From the NCBI GenBank assembly GCA_017880805.1, contig JADGRP010000228.1, forward strand, positions 1 through 32,395: a stretch of DNA of 32,395 nt, in the 5' to 3' direction. Both the position numbers and the translations under genes were made by a program. Under the pieces are notes generated by a model that saw only the letters and a list, made by a program, of their open reading frames with translations, was not told the DNA's origin and did no database searches. Source of the stretch: Burkholderiales bacterium. Lineage in GTDB: Bacteria > Pseudomonadota > Gammaproteobacteria > Burkholderiales > Casimicrobiaceae. The stretch's first letter is position 1; every line of letters starts with the position of its first letter. Below, piece by piece: positions 24,606 to 32,324 of the stretch.

Positions 24606-24872
24606 ATTGTCTCCAGGCGAATGGTAGTTGGTGATTCAGTCAGAAAACGGGTTCGGGGCGCGTCATCACAGGATTGCATTTTCAGCAGCCAACCGGCCGG
24701 TCTGCGGAATCCAAGCCCCGCGTTGCCGATGCACCTTGCGGGTGCACCAGATAGACGCGGTTGGCACGTGCCATTGGCAGATGCAAATGGGCTCCAACAT
24801 GGCTGACTCTGTGAACGCGTTGCAAAGTGCCGTAGGGAACTTCAGCGAACGGCTCGCAAACCCCAAAACGCG

Positions 24873-24898
24873 TTGGCCCCGCGGGAGAGCGGGGCCAA
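24873..24898. other. GC-rich stem-loop in the exbB leader region
   Basis: TTGGCCCCGC (24873-24882) pairs perfectly with GCGGGGCCAA (24889-24898) around the loop GGGAGA. Read on the minus strand it is followed by CGCGTTTTGGGG, so it could act as a leaky terminator or attenuator within the exbB leader. On the plus strand it is followed only by GCTTTCG. Confidence 0.55.
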
Positions 24899-24920
24899 GC
24901 TTTCGTCAGAAAGTCGTTGG

Positions 24921-24950
24921 ATTGTACACAATAGGGTCAAAAAAAGTCCA
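24921..24950 (-). promoter_or_regulatory. Candidate exbB operon promoter
   Basis: On the minus strand TGGACT (24945-24950) and TACAAT (24921-24926) are spaced by 18 bases and match TTGACA/TATAAT in 4 and 5 of 6 positions. The spacer holds a T-tract. Transcription from here would give a leader of about 310 bases to the exbB ATG at 24605. I did not find a clear Fur box. Confidence 0.4.
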
Positions 24951-25068
24951 TCGAAATTGAACGGACGAACACTCTGAAATCGCCGCATCCGCGGTGGGGC
25001 CAGACTGCCGATTGCCCATTGCATCTCCCTCTGGGGCCAAGCCCAAGGCGATCCAACGCGGGGAAAAC

Positions 25069-25085
25069 GGCGCCCGCCGGGCGCC
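25069..25085. terminator. Possible terminator hairpin
   Basis: GGCGCCC pairs with GGGCGCC around GCC. On the minus strand it is followed by GTTTTC, and on the plus strand by TTCCG, so it could terminate a leftward transcript. No leftward gene is visible immediately upstream, which leaves its purpose open. Confidence 0.35.
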
Positions 25086-25316
25086 TTCCGTGATGGTGCA
25101 GCGCGTTTCGTCGTGCGCCCGGCACGCTCGCTCCCCTGATTTGGCCGGTTCGTCGCATGTGTCTTGAGGGTGTCATTGCCGGTGCCTACGATGCAAGCAG
25201 ACAGAAGCGAAAGACCAGCAGCCGAGGCGCGGCGTACGGAAAAAATCTTGAATCCGGATTCCCTGCACGCCGCGTCCAAGGACAGAGCACCGCGCAAGCG
25301 AACCAGGAGAAAGAAC

Positions 25317-25592
25317 ATGAACCGCTACCAGATCTCGAGCCCCCGCAAGGCCTTCGCCATCGTTTCCGTCGCCATGACCGCGATCACGATCGGTCTCGCG
25401 GTGATTGTGCCTGCGAAGATGCGGTCCGAGGCCGGGGAGCTGCGGACACTGGCGACGATCACGGTCACGTCGCCTTCGGCTGAAGTCGCACCGCAACGCT
25501 TGCACGTCGACGTGGTCGGAATCCGCGAGCCGGAGTTCGCCGCAGTGCAGGTTCGGACTGCCCTGCCGCCGAAGCGCAAGCAAAACAGTTAA
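25317..25592 (+). CDS. Small hypothetical protein with one membrane segment
   Basis: This is a 91-residue protein. The ATG at 25317 is preceded by AGGAGA at an ideal distance, and a terminator follows the stop, so the gene is probably real. The N-terminus is MNRYQISSPRKAFAIVSVAMTAITIGLAVIVPAKM: a basic start and a single hydrophobic segment (residues 13-33), either a membrane anchor or a signal peptide. The remainder (about 35-91) is polar with two LATITVTSPSAEV-like beta stretches and a basic tail (PPKRKQNS). No family is recognised, and no partner is evident beside it. Confidence 0.65.
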   Translation: MNRYQISSPRKAFAIVSVAMTAITIGLAVIVPAKMRSEAGELRTLATITVTSPSAEVAPQRLHVDVVGIREPEFAAVQVRTALPPKRKQNS

Positions 25593-25642
25593 GCAAAACG
25601 TTTTTCGTGCAATCGTACGCTCCCCCCAGGCGCGCGATTGCA

Positions 25643-25682
25643 GAAGGGCCGGGCGCCATGCGTTCCGGCCCTTCGTCTTTTT
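25643..25682 (+). terminator. Rho-independent terminator after the small membrane-protein gene
   Basis: GAAGGGCCGG (25643-25652) pairs with CCGGCCCTTC (25665-25674) around a 12-base loop and is followed by GTCTTTTT. It lies 51 bases after the stop at 25592. Confidence 0.85.
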
Positions 25683-25767
25683 GGAGCGGCGCGATTGAAC
25701 AATGCGCGTTGGACCGCCTCGACGCATGTGAGCGCATGTGAGGCGATCAGGCCGGGCGCTCGCGCCG

Positions 25768-26259
25768 CTAATGGATCAGCGGAATCGTCGCGGCGATGTC
25801 GTAGGCCTGAACGGCGCGAATCTTCGCTTCGAGCTGAATGTAGCTTGCGGCTTTCTTTGGCGGCAGGATCCGCGTCGGCACGCCCCTCATCAGGCGATTC
25901 TGCAGCGATCGCCGCAGCTTGATCTCCGCCTCGTCGGCTGCCGTCAGCTCGTTCGCAAGATTCTTCGCATACAGGTCTGACATCGGCTTGTTCAAGCCGA
26001 TCAAGCCTTCAATGGCAACGACACGCCTCCGATTGGCCACGTCGAGATCCCGCTGGTAGGCATCATAGACCGGCCAAAACCTCTTCGCCTCGACATCGGT
26101 CAGCTTGAGCGTCGACGCCACGAAGGCCTTCTTGTCGGATTGAACCGCCTTGCGCAGCGCTTGCATGTCGGTCACATCGGCGATCTTGTCTTCGGCCCGG
26201 GCGCACTGCGCCGCGATCATCGCAATGCCGAACAGGACGAACGCCAGGCTTTTCTTCAT
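25768..26259 (-). CDS. Periplasmic helical protein, Spy/CpxP-like in pattern
   Basis: This 163-residue protein has a clear signal peptide (MKKSLAFVLFGIAMIAAQCARA, cut before EDKIAD). The mature part is helical: LKLTDVEAKRFWPVYDAYQRDLDVANRRRVVAIEGLIGL near residues 52-90 recalls the LTxxQ-type repeat region of Spy/CpxP periplasmic chaperones. The LPPKKAASYIQLEAKIRA stretch near 130-148 is conserved in a group of uncharacterised relatives. GAGGA precedes the ATG. A metal-stress or envelope-chaperone role is a guess from the pattern; no two-component system is beside it. Confidence 0.75.
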   Translation of the reverse strand: MKKSLAFVLFGIAMIAAQCARAEDKIADVTDMQALRKAVQSDKKAFVASTLKLTDVEAKRFWPVYDAYQRDLDVANRRRVVAIEGLIGLNKPMSDLYAKNLANELTAADEAEIKLRRSLQNRLMRGVPTRILPPKKAASYIQLEAKIRAVQAYDIAATIPLIH

Positions 26260-26419
26260 CGTGGGTCCTCGGTTGCAGAGGGCAGGTTGGTCGAATGGAT
26301 AGCACCCGGATACTGGGGGCTTTGTGCGGTTGATGCCGGGCCGTGTCCAGGGCGTCTTTTAGCATATTTTCCTGCCAGGTGAGCACAGGTCACCACAGTT
26401 GGGCCCGGACAGGCGCGCA

Positions 26420-26848
26420 TCATTGCACGCGGCTGACCCGCGGCGAGCGATTCGTGCCCTCGATCTCCAGATAGTAGGCGCTGAACATTCCGTGGCGGAT
26501 ACTGACTTTCGGATTCTCGATATTGTGTACCCCGCTGCTGTTATCGTTGACCTGCCAGACTTGGCCATTCGCAAGGCGAATGCTCGCGCCCGGTTGCCAG
26601 CCGCCGAAATGGCCCGGAATGTAGCTTTCGATCGCCTCCGGTGCTGTCTTGTCGGATTTTACCAACCCGAATTGCTCGCGTTGATTGGCCTCGGTCTGAC
26701 GGGCCTTCTCTTCGCTGGTCGGCACGACAAGTGCGTCATAGCACGCCAGACGAGCGGGCGCTTCGGCGATGCCGCGGCAACGTAACACTGCGGCATCGTC
26801 CGCCAACGCCATGCTCGATATCGAAAACAACAGAAGAATTCTTTTCAT
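26420..26848 (-). CDS. Small exported hypothetical protein with C-R-x-I ... C-Y-D-A-L motif
   Basis: This 142-residue protein starts at the ATG at 26848 with MKRILLLFSISSMALADDA, a short signal peptide. The next stretch, VLRCRGIAEAPARLACYDAL (about 20-39), has two cysteines 12 residues apart in a pattern I know from several small periplasmic proteins of unknown function. The two could form a disulfide. A charged linker (about 45-70) and a beta-rich C-terminal part (about 78-142) with SIRLANGQVWQV and NPKVSIRHGMFSAYYLEIEG follow. An in-frame extension to 27037 lacks protein-like character and is rejected. No function is assigned. It is divergent from the first TPR-hydroxylase gene. Confidence 0.72.
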   Translation of the reverse strand: MKRILLLFSISSMALADDAAVLRCRGIAEAPARLACYDALVVPTSEEKARQTEANQREQFGLVKSDKTAPEAIESYIPGHFGGWQPGASIRLANGQVWQVNDNSSGVHNIENPKVSIRHGMFSAYYLEIEGTNRSPRVSRVQ

Positions 26849-27108
26849 TGCTTTGCTCACAGAATGATTGCGACACGAAGGCTGCCCATTGTGCACGCGA
26901 CTGCCGGATGCCGCGCCGAGCGGGTGACGCGCGGGATCGAGTGGGCACGTCACGGACGAGATTATTACCGCTGGCCCGGATTTCGCAAAGCGGGAATTTG
27001 TCGCGATCGTCCAGCAAGCGCGCAGTGTCGTGGACAAGACCCTTGCGCCAGACCGACGGGCTGCCTCGCCGCGAAAACGTGGTTCGCGGTAAAGTTCGAG
27101 AAATGGTC

Positions 27109-28290
27109 ATGCATACGCCACCCACGGACACTCCCTCGCTCGCCCGGTCGGGCGTAGAGGCCCTGCGTAGAGGCGACGCACGCGCCGCGCGCGAGACGTT
27201 CGAACGGATCGTCGCGACCGGCCAGGCGGATGCCTCAGCCTGCCTCGGTCTCGCGTACGCGTGTCGCAGTCTCAAGGACAACCCGGCTTCCAGAGCCGCG
27301 GTCGACAAGGCGCTGGCGCTCGAGCCACGCAACCTTCGCGCGCTTATCCTCAAGGCCGACCACCTCGCGGAGGAAGGGGACGCACGCGCTGCGTCCGCGT
27401 TCTACCTTGCTGCGGTCAAGTCCGCTCCGCCGGCCGACCAGCTGCCGCCGGAATTACGCAATGAAGTGGATCGAGCGCGGGTCATGTGCGATCGGTATGC
27501 GGCGCAATTCGAGGACTTCCTCAAGGATCGGCTGGTCCGCAGCGGGTTCCATGACGGTCGATCCTCCCGCCGCTTCACGCAATCGCTGGACATTGTGTTC
27601 GGCAAGAAGAAGATCTATTTCCAGGATCCCCGCTATTATTTTTTCCCGGAGCTTCCCCAGATCCAGTTTTACGATCGGAACGACTTCCCTTGGCTCGACA
27701 AAATCGAAGCGGCCACGGCGGATATCCGCGCCGAGCTGGTCGAGGTCCTCAAAGAAGATTCGGCCTTCAGGCCCTACGTCCAGGGAGATCCGCGCCGCCC
27801 CCACAGCGACGAGGAAGGCATGCTGAACAATCCGGCGTGGAGCGCGTTCTACCTATGGAAGGACGGTGCGGTCGTGCCCGATCATGCTGCGCGCTGCCCC
27901 AACACCATGAAAGCCCTCGCCGAAGCCCCGCTTACGCAGGTGAAGGGACGTTCGCCGGCAGTCTTGTTTTCCCTGCTCCGACCGGGCGTTCGCATTCCGC
28001 CGCACACCGGCTTCGTCAATACGCGCCTGATCTGTCATCTGCCGCTGATCGTCCCGGCCTCCTGCGGCTTGCGCGTCGGGAACGACACGCGCGCGCTGGT
28101 CGAAGGCAAGGCATGGCTCTTCGACGACACGATGGAGCATGAGGCCTGGAATGGCAGCGACCGGACGCGCGTGATCCTCCTGTTCGAAATCTGGCGTCCG
28201 GAGCTCACCGAAGAGGAGCGGCGGCTCGTGAGCTCGATGTTCGAGGCCATCGACGACCACATCGGCGAGAAGTCCGCGTGGGGAATTTAG
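27109..28290 (+). CDS. TPR + aspartyl/asparaginyl beta-hydroxylase-domain protein (copy A)
   Basis: This 393-residue cytosolic protein has an N-terminal TPR region (about residues 9-105) followed by an AspH/LpxO-type Fe(II)/2-oxoglutarate oxygenase domain (about 180-370). Iron-binding H299 (IPPHTG) and H344 (TMEHEAWN) are 45 apart, and R354, ten residues later, would bind 2-oxoglutarate; these spacings match human AspH (H679, H725, R735), which also lacks the usual Asp ligand. The ATG at 27109 has GAG eight bases upstream; ATG 27103 is too close to it. A much longer frame open to 26641 is not coding. Such proteins hydroxylate Asp/Asn or lipid substrates; the TPR could recruit a protein target. 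It is paralogous to the gene at 29198. Confidence 0.87.
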   Translation: MHTPPTDTPSLARSGVEALRRGDARAARETFERIVATGQADASACLGLAYACRSLKDNPASRAAVDKALALEPRNLRALILKADHLAEEGDARAASAFYLAAVKSAPPADQLPPELRNEVDRARVMCDRYAAQFEDFLKDRLVRSGFHDGRSSRRFTQSLDIVFGKKKIYFQDPRYYFFPELPQIQFYDRNDFPWLDKIEAATADIRAELVEVLKEDSAFRPYVQGDPRRPHSDEEGMLNNPAWSAFYLWKDGAVVPDHAARCPNTMKALAEAPLTQVKGRSPAVLFSLLRPGVRIPPHTGFVNTRLICHLPLIVPASCGLRVGNDTRALVEGKAWLFDDTMEHEAWNGSDRTRVILLFEIWRPELTEEERRLVSSMFEAIDDHIGEKSAWGI

Positions 28291-28336
28291 GGCAGCGTAA
28301 GTCGCGCGACCGCCACCCCAGGCTCACCGGTATTGA

Positions 28337-29014
28337 CTAAGTTCGTGGCCGATTCTTGACGGCCCCAAGTTCCGCGACACTGCTTGTCGCCCAGCGCTTG
28401 TACAGGCCGTCGAACCAGAAAGTGTTGGAAACGCTGGTCGCTCGGGTCAAGTGCAACATATCCAGTGCGGTGCCGTGGTCGACGATGACGGCCAGCAGGA
28501 CGCCGCTTACCGCGTCGCGCGCTTCGAGAAGGAGCGTTGCCTCTCCCGCGTCCCTGGCAAATGCTCTTGTCTCTCCCGGAGGAAATACGTCGGGCGCATT
28601 GACGTAAAGTTCGGTGACACGCGGGGACACCCGGAGCACGTCCTTACCCGGCGCCGTGGCAATTTCGTAGCCGCTCGCCTTGAATGCGTCGGCGATGATG
28701 CTGACCGCATTCGACGTCGTCTCGTCGCTGATGCGGCGAACATCCTCGTCGCGGAGCCGGGCCACGTAGCGCGGATCGTTCATGTTTCTCAACCAATCCT
28801 TGCTGAACTCGACCTGGACCGGATCGATCATGACCTTGCGATAGCCTGACAGGTTCGCGTCGGGGCGCACATAAACCTTGTCCAGATTGGGGGATTGCAC
28901 CCGAACCAGACCATCATCGCGCGTCACCGGGCCGGTCGCGGGGCGTGGCGCGGCGAAAGCCGCGCCGGCGAATGCTACAATCGAAAAAATAAAAAACGTC
29001 TGTAGTATCTTCAT
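28337..29014 (-). CDS. DUF3313-family exported protein
   Basis: This 225-residue protein starts at the ATG at 29014 with AAGGAG seven bases upstream. A signal peptide (MKILQTFFIFSIVAFAGAAFA) is cut before APRPATG. The mature part shows YRKVMIDPVQVEFSKDWL, SIIADAFKASGYEIATAPGKDVLRVSPRVTELYVNAPD and a GEATLLLEARDAVSGVLLAVIVD stretch, the conserved core of DUF3313 (often lipoproteins of unknown role; here no lipobox is seen). It lies between the two TPR-hydroxylase genes, transcribed in the opposite direction, ending 46 bases from copy A. Whether it belongs functionally with them is unknown. Confidence 0.85.
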   Translation of the reverse strand: MKILQTFFIFSIVAFAGAAFAAPRPATGPVTRDDGLVRVQSPNLDKVYVRPDANLSGYRKVMIDPVQVEFSKDWLRNMNDPRYVARLRDEDVRRISDETTSNAVSIIADAFKASGYEIATAPGKDVLRVSPRVTELYVNAPDVFPPGETRAFARDAGEATLLLEARDAVSGVLLAVIVDHGTALDMLHLTRATSVSNTFWFDGLYKRWATSSVAELGAVKNRPRT

Positions 29015-29197
29015 GCCTGTCTCCTTCGCTTTCATTGCAACACCGCTTCAACGTGAATCATGCGCTTTGGTTAAGACCGTGGCCAGACGCTTGCCGTTCC
29101 GTTCGGCGCTGCACGGGCGGTACTTTCAAGCGATGGCGCCCCTGTCGCGCCCCTAGTCCTCGAGCCAATCCCGGCCCTTCCGGGACCGGAAGACGCA

Positions 29198-30493
29198 ATG
29201 AATCCGCCCGACCCACGCCTCCAGGAAATTAACGCCCTCGAAGCCGAAGCCGTACGCGCCGTGCGTACGGGGCGGGATGAAGAGGCTAACAGGCTTTGGG
29301 GTCGAATCCTTCAAATTGATTCGAGCCATGGACGAACCCTGACGGCCCTCGGACAGCATGCGTTTCGCCAGGGAGACATGCAGTCCGCCCGCGTGGCATA
29401 CCAGCGCCTCGTCGACGCCGATGGCTCCGACCCCCGGCAATGGATCAATCTTGCCCTGGCCTGCCGGAACCTGCGCGACGAGCCCGGTGAAGAAAACGCG
29501 ATTCAACATGCGCTCAAGCTCGACCCCATGGATCTCCCGGCACTGATATTGCGCGGCAACCTGCTCGAGCGCCTGGGGAAGACCCATGAGGCGGCCCGCG
29601 CCTACGGCGCGGCGGCATCTGTCTCGCCGCCGCTCGAGCGGCTGCACCCCGACTTGAGACCCGCGGTCTCGCATGCGTTGGCGTACAGAGAGAAATACAA
29701 CCAGGATTGTTCGAGCTTCCTCGCCCAATATCTCGACCCGTATTACAAGCAGTTCACCCACGAGCCCCTGGGCAGGTTTCGCGATTCGGTCGATATCATG
29801 GTGGGAAAAAAGAAAAGATACGATTCGCGTTCGGAGGTTTACCATTTCCCCCGTCTCGCACCGATCGAGTTCTTCGACCGCGCCGATTTTCCCTGGCTCG
29901 ACCCGATCGAGGAGGCGGCGAACGAGATCCGCGACGAATTTATCGCCGTCCTCAGCGGGGAGGAGGGATTCACGCCTTATATCTCGTATCCGCAGGACGT
30001 GCCGCACAACCAGTTCGCGGAGCTGAATAATTCGCCGCGTTGGAGCGCGTTCCATCTCTACAAGATGGGCGAGCGGGTCGAGGAAAATGCCAACAAGTGT
30101 CCGAAGACCATGAACGCCCTGGAGGGCGCGCCCAAGCCGGATCAGCCCGGGCGCACGCCCGCCGCGATGTTTTCGCTGCTCAAGCCCAAGACCCGCATTC
30201 CGCCGCACAACGGTGTGACCAATGCCCGTCTCGTCACGCATCTCGCCCTGATCATCCCGGAAGCTTGTCGGTTCCGCGTCGGCAACGATATCCGGCAATG
30301 GGTTCCGGGCAAGGCGTGGGTGTTCGACGACACCATCGAGCACGAAGCCTGGAACGACAGCGACAAGCTCCGCGTGGTCCTGATCTTCGACATCTGGCAT
30401 CCGCATCTCACGCCGGCGGAGCGGGAGATGATCACGGCCATGACCACGGGTCTGAAGGCGTTTCTTGGTGCCTCGGCCGGCTTCGAGCTTTAG
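29198..30493 (+). CDS. TPR + aspartyl/asparaginyl beta-hydroxylase-domain protein (copy B)
   Basis: This 431-residue paralogue of the protein at 27109 has TPR-like helices at about residues 10-145 and an AspH-type oxygenase domain at about 215-405. H337 (IPPHNG), H382 (IEHEAWN) and R392 show the same 45 and 10 spacings as copy A and AspH. Both copies share SVDIM/F-VGKKK, FPWLD, NSPRWSAFHLYK-type and CPxTMxAL segments, so they come from one duplication. GGAAG precedes the ATG. The N-terminal TPR part is longer than in copy A by about one repeat. The substrate is unknown. It ends 16 bases from the stop of the TPR-glycosyltransferase on the other strand. Confidence 0.9.
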   Translation: MNPPDPRLQEINALEAEAVRAVRTGRDEEANRLWGRILQIDSSHGRTLTALGQHAFRQGDMQSARVAYQRLVDADGSDPRQWINLALACRNLRDEPGEENAIQHALKLDPMDLPALILRGNLLERLGKTHEAARAYGAAASVSPPLERLHPDLRPAVSHALAYREKYNQDCSSFLAQYLDPYYKQFTHEPLGRFRDSVDIMVGKKKRYDSRSEVYHFPRLAPIEFFDRADFPWLDPIEEAANEIRDEFIAVLSGEEGFTPYISYPQDVPHNQFAELNNSPRWSAFHLYKMGERVEENANKCPKTMNALEGAPKPDQPGRTPAAMFSLLKPKTRIPPHNGVTNARLVTHLALIIPEACRFRVGNDIRQWVPGKAWVFDDTIEHEAWNDSDKLRVVLIFDIWHPHLTPAEREMITAMTTGLKAFLGASAGFEL

Positions 30494-30509
30494 CGTCCGA
30501 GCAAGCGTT

Positions 30510-32324
30510 CTAGCGGCCCGCGCCGAAGTGCCGCACCAGTTCCTTGCCTACGTGACTGATGACACTCGCCCAATCGCCATTCGCCGATTGCCGAAACAGG
30601 CGCGCTGTCGGATACCACATGCTGTCCTCGCGATCCAGCATCCACCGCCAATCGTGTTGATTGAACGCCAGCAATATCCACACCGGCTTGCCTATTGCTC
30701 CCGCTACGTGTGCCACACTGGTGTCCACCGTCACCACCAAGTCCATTAGTTCAACGAGCGCCGCTGTGTCGGCAAAATCCTTCAGCTCGCCGCCGAATTG
30801 GCGAAGGTCAGGACGCGATGCCAGCAGGGCGCTGTCGGTCTCAGGCACCTCCTTCTGCAGGCTTACCCACTCGGCCCAGTCGCGCACGAGAGGCAGCATT
30901 TCCGCGAGCGCCATGCTGCGTTTATCGTTCTTAAGCAGCCTGCTTCCGCTCCAGACCACCCCTATGCGGGGCTTGTTTTTCTTGGGCAGTTTCTCCTGCC
31001 AGGCGGCGACACGCGCGGCATCGCTGCGAAGGTACGGAATGTCGGCCGGGATGGTCCTCGAGTCGGTCTTGAACGCTAGCGGTAAGCTCATCAGTGGGCA
31101 ATGGTAATCGAACGCGGGCAACGCAGCGCCTCGCGCCACTGCGTGCGTAACGCCTTCCAAATCGGCAAGCAGCGGCAGCAGGGCCGGTTGCACTTCCAAC
31201 AGCACCTTGGCACCCAATGCGGCGACCTCTTTCGCGTAGCGACAGAACTGCAGGGTATCGCCCAAGCCCAATTCGCTGTGCAGCAGTATTGTGCGACCTT
31301 CCAGCGTTTGCGCACCCAACCACAAAGCTTGTTCGAAATCCCGTCTGGCGTTGTTCCGCTGCTCTAGTTTCCAGCGCCATTCGTATTCCAGCCAGCCACG
31401 CGCAAAGTCTCCCAAAAGCAAACGACAGTCCGCCAGGTTCCAGTGGGCAGAAGCGTGATCTGGCTTGAGCGCAAGCGCGCGCTCGTAGCTGTCGACCGCC
31501 TCAGCATGCCGGTGCAAATCACGAAGCGCATTGCCACGGTTGTAGAAGGCTTCCGCGTTATTGGGATCTAGTGCGATGGTGCGCTCGTAGCTCTCCAGCG
31601 CCTCCGCAGGACGGTCGAGCTCACCGAGCGCAATGCCACGATTGTTGTGGGCCTCGGCGTAGTCGGGCTTCAGCGCAATGGCGCGGTTGTAACTCTCCAG
31701 CGCCTCGGTGGGACGATCGAGCTCAACCAGCGCGACGCCTCGATTGTTGTAGGCCCTGGCGTAATCGGGCTTTAGCGCAATAGCGCGCTCATAGCTCGCC
31801 AGCGCTTCCACATAGCGTTGGAGGCGACTCAGCGCAATGCCGCGATTATTGTAGACTTCGGCGGAATCGGGCTTGAGCGCGATGACGCGGTCGTAGCTTT
31901 CCAGTGCCTGCGTGGTGCGGTCGAGCTGAACCAGCAGAAGGCCGCGATTGTAATGGGCGTCGGCGTGATCGGGCTTCAGCGCAATCGCGCGCTCATAGCT
32001 TTCCAGTGCCTCCGCGGGACGCTTGAGCTCACCCAGCGCAACGCCGCGATTGTAGTGGGCATCGGCAATATTTGGATTAAGCTTCACCGCTCGTGACAGC
32101 AATTCAACGGCCTCCTCCGCCCTTCCTGTCTGTTCCGCGATAATTCCCGACAGGAATAGCGCATCAAAATAGTCCGGCTTCACATCGAGCAGCAAGCGGC
32201 ACAGCCGCTCCGCCTCAACCCTTTCGCCCCGCTGGTAGGCAGCCAACGCGTGTTGCATAGCCTGCGGCACCGTCAGAGTCGACGCGCGCCCCGGCGTACG
32301 CGCTAACGGAAAAACTGGTCTCAT
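30510..32324 (-). CDS. TPR-repeat glycosyltransferase (GT9/heptosyltransferase-like C-terminus)
   Basis: This is a protein of about 604 residues (ATG at 32324; TTG 32369 or ATG 32258 are alternatives, none with a clear Shine-Dalgarno sequence). Nine TPR units run from about residues 18 to 320, six of them (about 86-289) being 34-residue repeats of the form A-x-x-NRGxALxxLxRxxEALESYxRAIALKPD. The C-terminal half is a GT-B fold: LLHSELGLGDTLQF (about 347-360), IGVVWSGS (454-461) and VTVDTSVAHVAGAIGKPVW (531-549), the nucleotide-sugar-binding region of heptosyltransferase-like enzymes. Such TPR-GT proteins may glycosylate proteins or glycans. Convergent with the AspH copy B gene. Confidence 0.88.
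   Translation of the reverse strand: MRPVFPLARTPGRASTLTVPQAMQHALAAYQRGERVEAERLCRLLLDVKPDYFDALFLSGIIAEQTGRAEEAVELLSRAVKLNPNIADAHYNRGVALGELKRPAEALESYERAIALKPDHADAHYNRGLLLVQLDRTTQALESYDRVIALKPDSAEVYNNRGIALSRLQRYVEALASYERAIALKPDYARAYNNRGVALVELDRPTEALESYNRAIALKPDYAEAHNNRGIALGELDRPAEALESYERTIALDPNNAEAFYNRGNALRDLHRHAEAVDSYERALALKPDHASAHWNLADCRLLLGDFARGWLEYEWRWKLEQRNNARRDFEQALWLGAQTLEGRTILLHSELGLGDTLQFCRYAKEVAALGAKVLLEVQPALLPLLADLEGVTHAVARGAALPAFDYHCPLMSLPLAFKTDSRTIPADIPYLRSDAARVAAWQEKLPKKNKPRIGVVWSGSRLLKNDKRSMALAEMLPLVRDWAEWVSLQKEVPETDSALLASRPDLRQFGGELKDFADTAALVELMDLVVTVDTSVAHVAGAIGKPVWILLAFNQHDWRWMLDREDSMWYPTARLFRQSANGDWASVISHVGKELVRHFGAGR
31458..32069 (-). repeat. Six tandem 102-base repeats encoding TPR units
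   Basis: Six consecutive 102-base units code for residues 86-289 of the TPR-glycosyltransferase. The units keep long shared blocks at the DNA level (for example GCGCGCTCATAGCTC and the GCGATTGTTGTAG-type segments), so they are recent duplications in frame. The units at 31560-31865 are the most alike by eye. Confidence 0.85.

Larger units (their letters stand above)
24606..25316. other. Long intergenic region with hairpins between exbB and a small membrane-protein gene
   Basis: This 711-base stretch has no ORF I consider real; those present have low-complexity Arg/Pro translations and no ribosome binding sites. It contains a candidate minus-strand promoter near 24921-24950, a 10-bp GC-rich hairpin at 24873-24898, a small hairpin at 24730-24746 (TGCACC / GGTGCA), and a 7-bp GC hairpin at 25069-25085. 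No known RNA family was recognised. It must also hold the promoter of the rightward gene at 25317. Confidence 0.6.

Noticed and set aside
26641-27108. Long 5' extension of the TPR-hydroxylase copy A
   Set aside because: It runs antisense through the start of the small exported gene and its promoter region, with Arg/Cys-rich translation; a ribosome binding site supports the ATG at 27109.
29153-30406. Minus-strand open frame of 417 codons
   Set aside because: Antisense to the AspH copy B gene, which has the conserved His/His/Arg residues.
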